Below are positions 7,305 to 16,403 of a DNA stretch of 64,000 bases, one piece after another. Source of the stretch: Enterococcus sp. DIV1094 (GTDB lineage: Bacteria; Bacillota; Bacilli; Lactobacillales; Enterococcaceae); the NCBI RefSeq assembly GCF_017316305.2, contig NZ_CP147250.1, forward strand, positions 3,205,547 through 3,269,546. The letters are read 5' to 3'. The notes under the pieces are model-generated. The model searched no databases and was not told where the DNA came from. It saw only the letters and a list, made by a program, of their open reading frames with translations. Each line of letters starts with the position of its first letter. The stretch's first letter is position 1. Made by a program: the position numbers and the translations under genes.

Positions 7305-10181
7305 TTATTCGATCGTAGCGGTGTTATAAAGCTTCCAACTGGCTGTCGCTCGTCCACTATAGTCTCCGACAGATAGGAGATTTGGACTATTCAGTAAAAT
7401 ACCTGTATTTTCATCCATACTCATCGTGTATTCATAACCACTAGGTGCCACACCGCGAGAATCGAACACTTTGATAGGCGATGTGCTTAATTTTTGTGCT
7501 TCACTCGTTGGACTAGTTTTCCAGACGAAGGAGAACGGCGCGTTCGTCCCACTCACAATGGAAAGACCGATCGACCAATCTTTCGTTGTTCGTGGATCTC
7601 TCGAATCCCATACTTTCAGATCCATTTGATTCCCCGCATCACGAGCCAGTATGCCTTTACTTTGCCGAACGGTTCGACTCGTCCATTTTAAATTAGTTGG
7701 TACTTTATCAAGTCTTAATTCTCCAGTGTAAGTAACTGTTAGATTCAATGAAGCCGCTGGTTCCTCTGGTTTCGTCAGTTTCCCTGAAGAGTAAACTTCG
7801 ATCACGAAACGGTTATCACCATAATCAAAATATTTTGTAGGAATCGTTAATTGTGTATTTGCGTTAAATCCTGTTGAACCGTTCGTCGTGACATCGGCTA
7901 TTGGCACATCCGTTAAATAACTCGTTCCTTTTCTGACCTTAAAGCTCAACTTATCGCCTGTATCCAAATCTTTCCAATAAAATGTTTTCTTATAACCCGG
8001 ATCACGATTGGATGAGATATCCAATGTTTCACTAAAATTTGTCACAGTATTGACATTTTCCCAAGAAAGCGAAGTGAACTGATCGGTTTTACGAACCCAA
8101 TAATAGACTGTATCTCCATAGTAAGTGACATTTGTTGTATCATTCGGCGTAGTCCCTACTGGATTGGCTAACACTGCCCCTCCATAACTCGTCAAGACAT
8201 CCGCGGAGAGTGTTTTGGTTGGTGCAGAATAGCTGAGTGTCGCAGAATCACCTGGATTCAGATTGATGGCATTATTGGCAATCGTTGTTATTACGTTGAT
8301 CACACCAGTCGTTGCATTGTTGGTGACGACTGTCGATAAGTTAGCTGGTGCAATCGTTGTCGTCACACCGGCGGCAGTTGTCTTTGTGATAGTAGGTGTC
8401 AAACTTGCATTCGTGGCTAAATTGATGGCTTTTGCATCAAGAACCGTCGTCCATCTCGTCGCATTCAATGCAGCTTCTCCAGCACTGACCTTGATTGTTG
8501 ATTGGATCTTTGCTGGCTGCTCACTAATCAGGTACTTACTTTTACTCGTATCCGTACTTGGGACAGTCACAGAATTATTGGCACTGTCCAATACTTGGCT
8601 TGTCACAGAGGCGCCAATTGGTATGGGCGGTTGAGTAAAAGCGAAACGTACTTGCCCAGAAACAGCACCATTCGCCGCTGTAAATCCCCAATAGGCACGA
8701 TTATTATTAGCTGATAATTGCAATTCTGAATTCAAATCTGCCCAAGGGATCGTCGTGTCAGCTGTTTTTGTGCCATTTACCGGATTTCTGAAAGAATAGG
8801 TAAAATTACGGGTAGTACTGTCAAAATTGTAATTGAACTCATACCACGTACCATCTTGTACATTGGTGCTGACTGCCCCATTTAGTGGGATCAAGCTATT
8901 ATGTTTGATCCGACCCGAATTGGCGATCGTCAAAGTAAACCAATCATTCGGACCTAGATCTGCATTCAGGCCATTCACGGGCTGATACGTTCGACTCAAA
9001 TTTCCTGGAAACGTATAAGCCATGTGAGGGGTACTTCCAGCAGGTATCTGCGCATCATAACGAGTTCTACCAGTCACTGCATCATTGGCGTACATATCAA
9101 ATTCAACAGCAACAGAGTTTTTGATTGCGGTTGTCTCAGGGGTTCGTTGCGCTAACAATTCATAATATCCACCGGTCGCACCATAGACACCCAAGTTCTG
9201 TCCATCGACACCTACCGCTCGAGAACTCGTTAAAGCAGTTGTTTTTCGAGCGTCATTATGCATCACGAAGGCGACGCCATCTGCTTGCTGCGTCCCAAAA
9301 TTGACATACACACGTTGTGAAAATGATTTTGTAAAATCTAATCGATAGGCATCATTCGACCAAATCGATGTCCAGTTATTACTACCTGAAAGAGAAATTT
9401 GTGAGAAAGGTTTCCCGCCATTATCATTCGTATTCGTGACATTCGATACCACCGCCCCACCATTCGGAGCTGCAAATGCGCCACTGATAGGAATCGCACC
9501 AGGTGGGACATACTGAGAACCAGTACCGGTCGCACGAGCTAAAGCTGCTCTTGCAAAAGATTGCCGTTCCGAAGAAGTCTCGGGTTGCTCTTCCTCTGCT
9601 TGTGATTCACTTACAGCTGTTTGCGACTCTTCATTTACTTGACTCTCTTCAGTTGGTTTACTTTCTTGCGTGCTACTACTCGTTGTTTCCGTTTGGTCAG
9701 TTTCGGTATCATTTGATTCGGTGTCAGCTTCCTGTTGAGCTAACTGAAATAGTTGTCCTTCTTGCGGTGTCAAGTCCTTAAAGGATTGATCTATGGTCTT
9801 ATACTTGATAAACAGTCGTAAAGGTTCAGCCGTCTTTGTAAAGTACAGCGAAGCAACTTGATCTTCTGTGAGTAACTGCTTTTCCGACAATGGTGCTTCA
9901 TCTACGAAAAGCGGCATCCTCGTTCCTTTTTCATCAAGGAGAGTAACCTCAAATTGCAACGTTTCTGGTACACTTTTTTCTACGCGAAACTGTATACCTT
10001 TAGTTGTCTCTTCAAGATAAAGTGCGACTTCTTCATTTTGCGCTAACGGTTTCGTGGAGTAACTTTGTTCCGTATCCGCGAAAGTAGGGGAGTAAACGCC
10101 TCCAAATATGAATAAGAAAAAAAGCACTAACGATGTACAAAAAAGCCTCGAAATCCTCTTTTGGTTTTTCAGTATTTCCAT
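7305..10181 (-). CDS. Large WxL surface protein with L-type lectin domain (cluster 1)
   Basis: The gene encodes about 958 residues from the ATG at 10181 (MEILKNQ), placed seven bases after AAAGGAGG; the frame stays open to 10202 but without a better start. In order there are a signal peptide ending near PTFADT, a beta-rich region, a Ser/Thr/Glu/Gln-rich linker (about 145-215), an L-type (legume-like) lectin domain (about 225-520; G-V-A-F-V-M-H-N-D, V-A-V-E-F-D-M-Y-A-N-D, G-T-W-Y-E-F-N-Y-N), beta-sandwich repeats, and a C-terminal WxL domain (about 790-958) with W-S-I and W-K-L as its motifs. The lectin domain suggests sugar binding; the V-E-F-D-x-x-x-N-D strand carries the usual metal-binding acidic residues. 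First gene and likely main adhesive subunit of the cluster. Confidence 0.88.
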   Translation of the reverse strand: MEILKNQKRISRLFCTSLVLFFLFIFGGVYSPTFADTEQSYSTKPLAQNEEVALYLEETTKGIQFRVEKSVPETLQFEVTLLDEKGTRMPLFVDEAPLSEKQLLTEDQVASLYFTKTAEPLRLFIKYKTIDQSFKDLTPQEGQLFQLAQQEADTESNDTETDQTETTSSSTQESKPTEESQVNEESQTAVSESQAEEEQPETSSERQSFARAALARATGTGSQYVPPGAIPISGAFAAPNGGAVVSNVTNTNDNGGKPFSQISLSGSNNWTSIWSNDAYRLDFTKSFSQRVYVNFGTQQADGVAFVMHNDARKTTALTSSRAVGVDGQNLGVYGATGGYYELLAQRTPETTAIKNSVAVEFDMYANDAVTGRTRYDAQIPAGSTPHMAYTFPGNLSRTYQPVNGLNADLGPNDWFTLTIANSGRIKHNSLIPLNGAVSTNVQDGTWYEFNYNFDSTTRNFTYSFRNPVNGTKTADTTIPWADLNSELQLSANNNRAYWGFTAANGAVSGQVRFAFTQPPIPIGASVTSQVLDSANNSVTVPSTDTSKSKYLISEQPAKIQSTIKVSAGEAALNATRWTTVLDAKAINLATNASLTPTITKTTAAGVTTTIAPANLSTVVTNNATTGVINVITTIANNAINLNPGDSATLSYSAPTKTLSADVLTSYGGAVLANPVGTTPNDTTNVTYYGDTVYYWVRKTDQFTSLSWENVNTVTNFSETLDISSNRDPGYKKTFYWKDLDTGDKLSFKVRKGTSYLTDVPIADVTTNGSTGFNANTQLTIPTKYFDYGDNRFVIEVYSSGKLTKPEEPAASLNLTVTYTGELRLDKVPTNLKWTSRTVRQSKGILARDAGNQMDLKVWDSRDPRTTKDWSIGLSIVSGTNAPFSFVWKTSPTSEAQKLSTSPIKVFDSRGVAPSGYEYTMSMDENTGILLNSPNLLSVGDYSGRATASWKLYNTATIE

Positions 10182-10617
10182 AAAGTTTCCTCCTTTATCC
10201 AAACAACTTTCGCTTAGATGACGAAGACTGTCAGACAGTCATTATTTTTTATCGCAAAATTCCATCAACAGCATTTGATTGATAAGCATTTCTAATAAAA
10301 TATTAACAAAGGTAAGCCAGGTCAAAAACTGTTATGTAGAAATAAAGGGGAGACTATTTTTTTAGGTAAAAATATGTAAATAGAATACTTGATTTAAAAA
10401 ACTTATGATTACAACAGAAGGATAACACACTTTATTTTTGAATTGTATTTTTATGCTTATAACGTGATGTAATTCGATAATATTTGCATAATATACAAGG
10501 AAAAGCTCATTCTCAAAAAAATTTATTCAAGTATCCTCAAAAATAAATTGAATAAATGTTCTAGTTCCACATCATGCCGAGAACAAAAACATCGATCATC
10601 TATTATTTTGATCCATC
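10182..10617. other. Upstream region of WxL cluster 1 with two palindromes
   Basis: This non-coding AT-rich stretch should hold the cluster promoter. It contains a 15-bp palindrome at 10226-10240 (GACTGTCAGACAGTC) about 45 bases before the start codon, and a perfect 10-bp inverted repeat at 10521-10530/10548-10557 (ATTTATTCAA/TTGAATAAAT). Both could be regulator sites. I see no ORF here. Confidence 0.45.
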
Positions 10618-10665
10618 AAAAAAAACCACTAGAAAGACTAAATGAATGAGTCAATTCTAGTGGTT
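10618..10665 (-). terminator. Terminator of the araBDA operon
   Basis: An 11-bp stem (10624-10634 with 10655-10665) with a possible inner stem is followed on the minus strand by at least seven T residues. It lies 80 bases after the araA stop codon. Confidence 0.9.
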
Positions 10666-10743
10666 CAATTATTTATTTCAATGTAAATGCCAGACACCTA
10701 CGTTTTTTTCTAGTTCAACGGACTTTTTTCTTCAATCGTTAAA

Positions 10744-12168
10744 CTATTTGATTACAATATCTTCTAGATCAACTAAGCGAGCCCATGTTTGGATTTGCTC
10801 CGTAGTGAGGTTCAATGACACGACCGTATGGTGGCCACCGCCTGTTCGGATCCACGCACCGACACCCTCGTGGAAATTCGGTTTGACTTTCCATAGTACT
10901 CGTGCGACTGGCAGATGTGGCGCATCTTCCGTTGGTTCGAATGCTTCAACCTCGTTGATCAATAATTTGTAATGTGTGCCAAAATCCGCCATAGACACTA
11001 CCACGCCATCGCCGGCTTTACCATCAAAGACAAGACGAGCCGGATCTTCTCGATCACCCATTGATAATGGTGAAACAACGATTTTTGGTCGATTGACTGC
11101 CAACGTAGGATCAACTTCCATCATATGTGATTGTAGGATCGCTTCTTTTCCAGGCGTCAATTCATACGTATAGTCCTCCATGAACCCTGTATTTTCATTT
11201 TGAGCCATGATTTTTAGTAAACGATCTAAAGCGGCTGTTTTCCAATCGCCTTCTCCAGCAAATCCATACCCTTCTGCCATCAATCGTTGAACAGCTAAAC
11301 CAGGCAATTGCTGCATACCGTAAAGGTCTTCAAAGTTGGTTGTAAAGGCATTGTAATTGCCCGCTTCCAAGAAACGTCTGATGCCGATTTCTTGTTTCGC
11401 TTGCACTTTGACATGCGCTTCCCATGTCTCATTGTCATAATCAGCATAATCAAATTCATAAAGCTTTTTGTATTCTTCAAATAATGTCTCGACCTCTTCT
11501 TCAGTGACCGCATCAATCACTTGGACCAAGTCACCGATCCCATAATAATCGACTACCCAGCCAAATTGGATCTGCGCTTCTACTTTGTCTCCTTCAGTCA
11601 CAGCCACGTTACGCATATTGTCACCAAAACGAGCGACCTTGATCGAAAAGCTTTCATTATAAGCCACAGCCACATTCATCCAATCCGAGATTTTTCGTTG
11701 AACCTCTTCAGATTGCCAGTGACCTACTACGATCTCATTTTTCTTATTGAGGCGCGCATTGATAAATCCATATTCCCGATCCCCATGTGCCGCTTGATTC
11801 AAGTTCATAAAATCCATATCGATGGTTTCCCATGGAATACTTTCATTAAATTGAGTAGCTAAATGTAACAGTGGTTTTTGTAATAGTTGAGTACCACGAA
11901 TCCACATTTTTGCTGGGGAGAACGTGTGCATCCAAGTGATCACACCCGCTACTTGCTCTTGGTAATTTGCTTCTTTCATGATCGAGGTGATCGTGTCCGC
12001 AGTCACTGCTAATTCTTTTAGTATGATCGGGTAAGGTAACGTTTGTTGATCATTCAGTGCAGTGACGATCGTCTCCGCATTCTTTTTGACCTGCGCTAAC
12101 GCTTCTTCTCCGTAGAGATGTTGTGACCCTACGACAAACCAAAATTCTTTTTTACTGATCGATAACAT
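10744..12168 (-). CDS. araA: L-arabinose isomerase
   Basis: This enzyme interconverts L-arabinose and L-ribulose, the first step of arabinose breakdown in the cytoplasm, and needs Mn2+. The 474-residue length is normal. The family signature is present throughout: F-W-F-V-V-G-S-Q-H-L-Y-G at the N-terminus, W-M-H-T-F-S-P-A-K-M-W, E-G-D-W-K-T-A-A, G-F-M-E-D-Y-T-Y, H-M-M-E-V and G-G-G-H-H-T near the C-terminus, which together hold the conserved Glu and His metal and catalytic residues. The start follows AGAGGAGTAAAAAGT. It is the last gene of araB-araD-araA, 21 bases after araD, and is followed by a strong terminator. Confidence 0.98.
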   Translation of the reverse strand: MLSISKKEFWFVVGSQHLYGEEALAQVKKNAETIVTALNDQQTLPYPIILKELAVTADTITSIMKEANYQEQVAGVITWMHTFSPAKMWIRGTQLLQKPLLHLATQFNESIPWETIDMDFMNLNQAAHGDREYGFINARLNKKNEIVVGHWQSEEVQRKISDWMNVAVAYNESFSIKVARFGDNMRNVAVTEGDKVEAQIQFGWVVDYYGIGDLVQVIDAVTEEEVETLFEEYKKLYEFDYADYDNETWEAHVKVQAKQEIGIRRFLEAGNYNAFTTNFEDLYGMQQLPGLAVQRLMAEGYGFAGEGDWKTAALDRLLKIMAQNENTGFMEDYTYELTPGKEAILQSHMMEVDPTLAVNRPKIVVSPLSMGDREDPARLVFDGKAGDGVVVSMADFGTHYKLLINEVEAFEPTEDAPHLPVARVLWKVKPNFHEGVGAWIRTGGGHHTVVSLNLTTEQIQTWARLVDLEDIVIK

Positions 12169-12189
12169 ACTTTTTACTCCTCTGCTTTT

Positions 12190-12891
12190 TTATTTATTTT
12201 TTTGCCCATAATATGCATCTTTACCGTGTTTCCGTAAATAATGTTTATCCAATATTCGTTGTGGCAAAGCTTCTGAAAAACTATTCAGCTGGCGAGTAAA
12301 CAAGTTCATTTTTGCCACTTCATCTAAGACCACTGCATTCATCACTGCTTGAGAGGCATCTTTGCCCCAAGTAAACGGTCCATGACCATGTAATAAAACG
12401 CCTGGGATCGCCATGATGTCGATGTTTCGCTGTTCAAATGTTTCAATGATCACATTACCGGTTTCGTGTTCATAGCCACTATCGATTTCGGCTTGCGTTA
12501 AAAATCTGGCACAAGGAACACTTCCATAAAAAGTATCCGCATGAGTCGTTCCCATTGCCGGTAAATCAATACCTGCTTGCGCCCAAATCGTCGCCCATGT
12601 CGAATGAGTATGACAGATGCCACCGATTTCAGGAAATTGTTTGTAAAGAACTGCGTGGGTCGGTGTATCGGAGGAAGGATTCAATTCACCCTCAATGACT
12701 CGATTATCCAAATCGACCACGACCATATCTTCTGCTTTCATTTCTTCATAGCTCACGCCACTAGGCTTGATGACGAAATACCCGGTTTCACGATCAAACG
12801 CACTGACATTTCCCCATGTATACTTGATCAATCCTTGTTTTGGTAGAGCCAAATTAGCTTGGTAAACCGATTCTTTCAGACTTTCTAACAT
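12190..12891 (-). CDS. araD: L-ribulose-5-phosphate 4-epimerase
   Basis: The enzyme epimerises L-ribulose 5-phosphate to D-xylulose 5-phosphate, which feeds the pentose phosphate/phosphoketolase route. At 233 residues it is full length. Class II aldolase/epimerase landmarks are visible: [13 protein letters not shown]-x-Y, S-S-D-T-P-T-H (phosphate binding), the zinc ligands in ICHTHSTWA and in LLHGHGPF, and the C-terminal H-Y-x-R-K-H-G-x-x-A-Y-Y-G-Q. The start overlaps the end of araB by seven bases, so the two are probably translated together. Confidence 0.98.
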   Translation of the reverse strand: MLESLKESVYQANLALPKQGLIKYTWGNVSAFDRETGYFVIKPSGVSYEEMKAEDMVVVDLDNRVIEGELNPSSDTPTHAVLYKQFPEIGGICHTHSTWATIWAQAGIDLPAMGTTHADTFYGSVPCARFLTQAEIDSGYEHETGNVIIETFEQRNIDIMAIPGVLLHGHGPFTWGKDASQAVMNAVVLDEVAKMNLFTRQLNSFSEALPQRILDKHYLRKHGKDAYYGQKNK

Positions 12892-14489
12892 TTCTTCACT
12901 CCTTCTTCCATTGATACGATGGCAGAGGCTTCAATCGGCAATCCTTTTTCATACAACGCAATAAATCGTTCATACCCCTTTAAATCTGCCTCTGTCGGTT
13001 TGATCGTTATGCCTTCACTATTTAAAAATACATGCTGTGCTAAAAATTCTTCCAACGACATCGTTTCTGCTTTTTGCAGATATGCTGCTAATAGGGCGAT
13101 TCCCCAAGCACCGCCTTCTCCAGCTGTTTCCATAACTGTGACAGGTGCTTCCATCGCTGAAGCTAAAATTGTTTGAGCCGCTTTTGGCGTTTTAAAAATT
13201 CCTCCGTGGGCAACTAAACGATCGATCGTGATTTGTTCAGATTTAAGGATCTCCATTCCTAGACGCATGGCGCCAAATGCACTAGAAAGATGCATCCGCA
13301 TAAAATTCGCAAGATCAAACTTGCTATCGGGGCGTCTAACGAACAACGGTCTCCCTTGTTCCATTTTTGTGATATTTTCTCCTGAATGATAACCAAAGCT
13401 TAGTAGCCCTCCGCAGTCCGCATCCGCCTGTAGCGCTTTCAAAAATAGTGTCTCGTAAATTTGTTGGCTGTCGATCGTCACGCCAAGACTCTCACTGAAT
13501 TCTTTGAAGATCTTGACCCATGCGTTGATTTCTGAAGAGCAATTATTTGTATGCACCATCGCCACTGGACTTCCGTCAGGTGTCGTTACTTGATCGATCT
13601 CTGGATGGACATTGACTAGCTCTTTGTCTAATACGATCATCGCAAATGCCGAAGTTCCGGCTGACACGTTCCCTGTGCGTAGTCCAACACTATTCGTCGC
13701 CACCATACCAGTACCTGCATCTCCTTCAGGCGGACAAATAGGAATACCTGCTTCCAACTGACCAGATCGATCTAAAAGTCTTGCTCCCTTTTCGGTCAGC
13801 ATTCCTGCAACTTCACCAGCCAAACGAATCTCGGGAAGAAGTGTTTCTACAGGTTGTAAGAATCCTTCTGTTTTTGCTAAGCGATCAAAAATCGCAAGCT
13901 TTTCTGCATCATACCTTTTCGTTTGAGGATCGATTGGAAACATCCCTGAGGCATCTCCAACACCTAATACTTTTTGTCCGGTCAACTGCCAGTGGATATA
14001 TCCCGCCAAAGTAGTAAAGTAACTAAGATCATTTACATGAGCTTCTTTATTTAAGATTGCTTGATATAAATGGGCAATGCTCCAACGTTGGGGAATCGTA
14101 TACTGAAACGCTTGACTTAGTTTTTCTTCCGCCTCTGCGGTGATCGCATTGCGCCACGTACGAAACGGTACAAGTAATTCATCCTCTTGGTCGAATGCCA
14201 AGTAACCATGCATCATTGCACTAAAACCGATCGCACCGATCGTGGTCAAAGGTGTATCATACTCCTCGGATACAGCTGCGGCTAGTTTCTGATAGCTTGT
14301 TTGTAACCCCTTCCAAATCTCGTCAAGCGAATAGGTCCAAATCCCATTTTCCAACTGATTCTCCCAGTCATAACTACCAGATGCGATTGGTTCATAGTTG
14401 TGATCGATCAGTACTGCTTTGATTCTGGTCGAACCTAACTCGATACCTAGTGCGGTTTGCCCAGTTTGAATCGCTTCTTTTCGTTTCAA
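12885..14489 (-). CDS. araB: Ribulokinase-type FGGY carbohydrate kinase
   Basis: This FGGY kinase should phosphorylate L-ribulose to L-ribulose 5-phosphate. It has about 534 residues from the TTG at 14489. The actin-like ATPase motifs are present ([17 protein letters not shown] at the N-terminus; [29 protein letters not shown]). It is the xylulokinase-like form found in enterococci and lactobacilli, not the longer E. coli form. The start is uncertain: no Shine-Dalgarno lies at a proper distance from the TTG, whereas AAGGGGG (14519-14525) lies eight bases before an in-frame ATC at 14510. First gene of araBDA; the promoter just upstream carries AraR boxes. Confidence 0.92.
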   Translation of the reverse strand: MKRKEAIQTGQTALGIELGSTRIKAVLIDHNYEPIASGSYDWENQLENGIWTYSLDEIWKGLQTSYQKLAAAVSEEYDTPLTTIGAIGFSAMMHGYLAFDQEDELLVPFRTWRNAITAEAEEKLSQAFQYTIPQRWSIAHLYQAILNKEAHVNDLSYFTTLAGYIHWQLTGQKVLGVGDASGMFPIDPQTKRYDAEKLAIFDRLAKTEGFLQPVETLLPEIRLAGEVAGMLTEKGARLLDRSGQLEAGIPICPPEGDAGTGMVATNSVGLRTGNVSAGTSAFAMIVLDKELVNVHPEIDQVTTPDGSPVAMVHTNNCSSEINAWVKIFKEFSESLGVTIDSQQIYETLFLKALQADADCGGLLSFGYHSGENITKMEQGRPLFVRRPDSKFDLANFMRMHLSSAFGAMRLGMEILKSEQITIDRLVAHGGIFKTPKAAQTILASAMEAPVTVMETAGEGGAWGIALLAAYLQKAETMSLEEFLAQHVFLNSEGITIKPTEADLKGYERFIALYEKGLPIEASAIVSMEEGVKKC

Positions 14490-14547
14490 CCTAGTTTCTT
14501 TTGTTTCGATTTCAAACGCCCCCTTGGACTCTCTATATGATACCCAC

Positions 14548-14605
14548 AGTATAAAACTTTATGTACGTACATGTCAATAGATTTAACATTATTTGTTCGT
14601 ACAAA
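14548..14605 (-). promoter_or_regulatory. araB promoter with two AraR operator boxes
   Basis: On the minus strand TTGACA (14572-14577) and TATACT (14548-14553) are 18 bp apart. One palindrome, ATGTACGTACAT (14561-14572), fills the spacer and touches the -35; a second, TTTGTTCGTACAAA (14592-14605), lies upstream. Both resemble the TTTGTACGTACAAA-type AraR box known from Bacillus. Their centres are 32 bp apart, close to three helical turns, which would suit cooperative binding on one DNA face. Confidence 0.85.
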
Positions 14606-14657
14606 AATATGATTTTTTGTTTATTTATTATGCTTGTTTATTTCATTCATTGCATAC

Positions 14658-14699
14658 AAAAAAGGCAAAGAGAGAAGATTTTTCCCTCTTTACCTTTTT
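14658..14699 (-). terminator. Terminator of araR
   Basis: The inverted repeat AAAAGGTAAAGAG...CTCTTTGCCTTTT on the minus strand is followed by a T-run (TTTTTTG). It lies between araR and the araB promoter, about 95 bases after the araR stop codon, so araR is a separate transcript. Confidence 0.8.
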
Positions 14700-14792
14700 G
14701 AAAGATCGAATCGTCCGTAGTCAAAACGTTACGATGTTCTAACTGAATATTTTCAGTCCATTCGGTCTGATCTCAGTTTACGTCAGTAACCT

Positions 14793-15875
14793 TCACTCAT
14801 TTGTTGAAGCTACCGAATCTCTGATCACCAAGCGAGGTTCATAGATGATATCTTCTTCTGGATTGCCAGTTTGAATCGTGTGGATGATCCATTCCGCGGC
14901 TTCTTTCCCCATTTGTTCTTTAGGATGACTTAAAGTCGTCAGCTTCACTGGCCCTACCTGACTTAAAGAAGAATCATCATTACCGATGATCGACAGTTGT
15001 TGTGGCACTTGATAGCCGCTAGTGATCACTTCATCGAGCAATTGACTGGCAATTTGATCATTGTAACAGATGAGACCGGTACAAGCTGATTCTTTTAGCT
15101 GTTTAAGCACTTTTTCACCGATTTCCCCACGAGAATCTGTCATGTAGGTAATAATATCTTCTGGCGAAAATTGGACACCATATGCTTCACACGCTCGAAT
15201 AAATCCTTTCATTCGATACTTTCCTTGTAAATCATCGATTTTCGTCACGAATAGCAACCGTTGATGACCTTGTTGGATCAAATACTCTGTCGCTTTAAAG
15301 CCAACTTTTACATCGTCAACACAAATAGATGCCACCGCTAATTCCTCATACACTGCATTGATCATGACCATTGGAATGCCTTGCTCTCTCAAACGGACAT
15401 ATAAGGCTAAGTTGGGATTGTACTCATTACTTTTTGTTGGCTCTACGATCAAGCCATCCACACCAAACTGAAGCATTTTTTCCAAGCAGTTTTTTTCTTG
15501 CTGATGATCATTATTCGTACTTGCCAGCAAAAGTGAATATCCTTGCTCACTCAGCGTTTTTTCGATTCCTCGAATGATCGACGGGAAAATATAATCCGAT
15601 AGATAAGTCGTGATCACACCAATCGTTTTTTGTTTTTTTCTACTTTCCGATACTTTTTTATACGCATCGTCAACGTAAGTACCTGAACCTTTCTCTTTAC
15701 GCAGATACCCTTCATTGACTAGTATCGCAATGGCTTGTCTTACCGTGTGACGGCTTACTTGGTACTCTTTTTGTAGTTGGAGTTCAGGCGTTATCGGCTC
15801 ATTTAGTTTAAAAATCTGTGCAATAATCTTCTCTTTTATTTCATCCGCGATCATTTGATATTTTGTCTTTTCCAT
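14793..15875 (-). CDS. araR: Arabinose operon repressor, GntR/LacI chimera
   Basis: This 360-residue regulator joins a GntR-type winged helix (about residues 1-70; L-Q-K-E-Y-Q-V-S-R-H-T-V-R-Q-A-I-A-I-L-V-N-E-G-Y-L) to a LacI/GalR-type sugar-binding domain (about 80-355; K-T-I-G-V-I-T-T-Y-L-S-D, G-L-I-C-Y-N-D, S-I-I-G-N-D-D). This architecture and the place next to araBDA identify AraR, which leaves DNA when L-arabinose binds. AraR-like boxes lie at the araB promoter and upstream of araR itself (15907-15926), so araBDA repression and autoregulation are both likely. AAAGGA lies about 14 bases before the ATG, a rather long distance. Confidence 0.95.
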   Translation of the reverse strand: MEKTKYQMIADEIKEKIIAQIFKLNEPITPELQLQKEYQVSRHTVRQAIAILVNEGYLRKEKGSGTYVDDAYKKVSESRKKQKTIGVITTYLSDYIFPSIIRGIEKTLSEQGYSLLLASTNNDHQQEKNCLEKMLQFGVDGLIVEPTKSNEYNPNLALYVRLREQGIPMVMINAVYEELAVASICVDDVKVGFKATEYLIQQGHQRLLFVTKIDDLQGKYRMKGFIRACEAYGVQFSPEDIITYMTDSRGEIGEKVLKQLKESACTGLICYNDQIASQLLDEVITSGYQVPQQLSIIGNDDSSLSQVGPVKLTTLSHPKEQMGKEAAEWIIHTIQTGNPEEDIIYEPRLVIRDSVASTNE

Positions 15876-15906
15876 GGTTGCTTTGCCAATCCTTTCGACC
15901 CGACAT

Positions 15907-15926
15907 AAGTTGTCCGAACAATTATT
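15907..15926 (-). promoter_or_regulatory. AraR box upstream of araR
   Basis: The palindrome TTGTCCGAACAA within 15907-15926 matches the AraR box pattern and lies about 35-50 bases before the araR start. It indicates autoregulation. Confidence 0.7.
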
Positions 15927-16067
15927 TTATCCTATTGTAGCACAACTTGTTTGGGAAAGGATCATTGACACGGAAAAAACATCCATAGTTTGCTTTTACT
16001 GTTACTGAAATCACGCTTGAAAAAAATTTTCTGTCTTTCTTCACAACAGATTTTTCCAAACCTACTT

Positions 16068-16391
16068 TCAAAAAAATTTTAAGATATCTGCTAAAACTGC
16101 TTCGCCATCAAATGTTTCATAATCTTCTTTACGGATCAATTTGTACGGAACAGCTTTCACCGTTAGAAAGTCTTTTAATCGTGCCACTTCATATTCAGAT
16201 TGTGGTCCGATCATCAAACCGTCAATGTGTTGATTTTGGATTGCTTGCTCTGCCACGATTGCTGGAGCAGAATATACATGAAGAGGTATCCCTTCTTCAT
16301 CTGCTGCCTTTTGGATATTTTTAACTAACAATCCTGAGGTGATCCCGGCAGTACAAATCAATAATATTCGTTTTTCCTCTGTTGTTTTCAT
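16068..16391 (-). CDS. Orphan PTS lactose/cellobiose-family EIIB protein
   Basis: This 107-residue protein has the fold and active-site loop of PTS EIIB of the lactose/cellobiose class: a first strand RILLICTAG with the phospho-accepting Cys at residue 13, followed by I-T-S-G-L-L-V-K-N. A later segment, I-D-G-L-M-I-G-P-Q, matches the family's GPQ motif. No EIIA or EIIC gene is nearby. It is instead the last gene of the ABC sugar importer operon, only 12 bases after the permease gene. With the Cys kept, it could accept phosphate from a PTS EIIA elsewhere and signal to or regulate the importer or sensor; that role is inference. Confidence 0.85.
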   Translation of the reverse strand: MKTTEEKRILLICTAGITSGLLVKNIQKAADEEGIPLHVYSAPAIVAEQAIQNQHIDGLMIGPQSEYEVARLKDFLTVKAVPYKLIRKEDYETFDGEAVLADILKFF

Positions 16392-16403
16392 CTACTCGCC
16401 ACC

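Noticed and set aside
15960..16067. Terminator after the EIIB gene
   Set aside because: Only a 5-bp TCTGT/ACAGA stem with an AT tract is present; too weak to list as a terminator.
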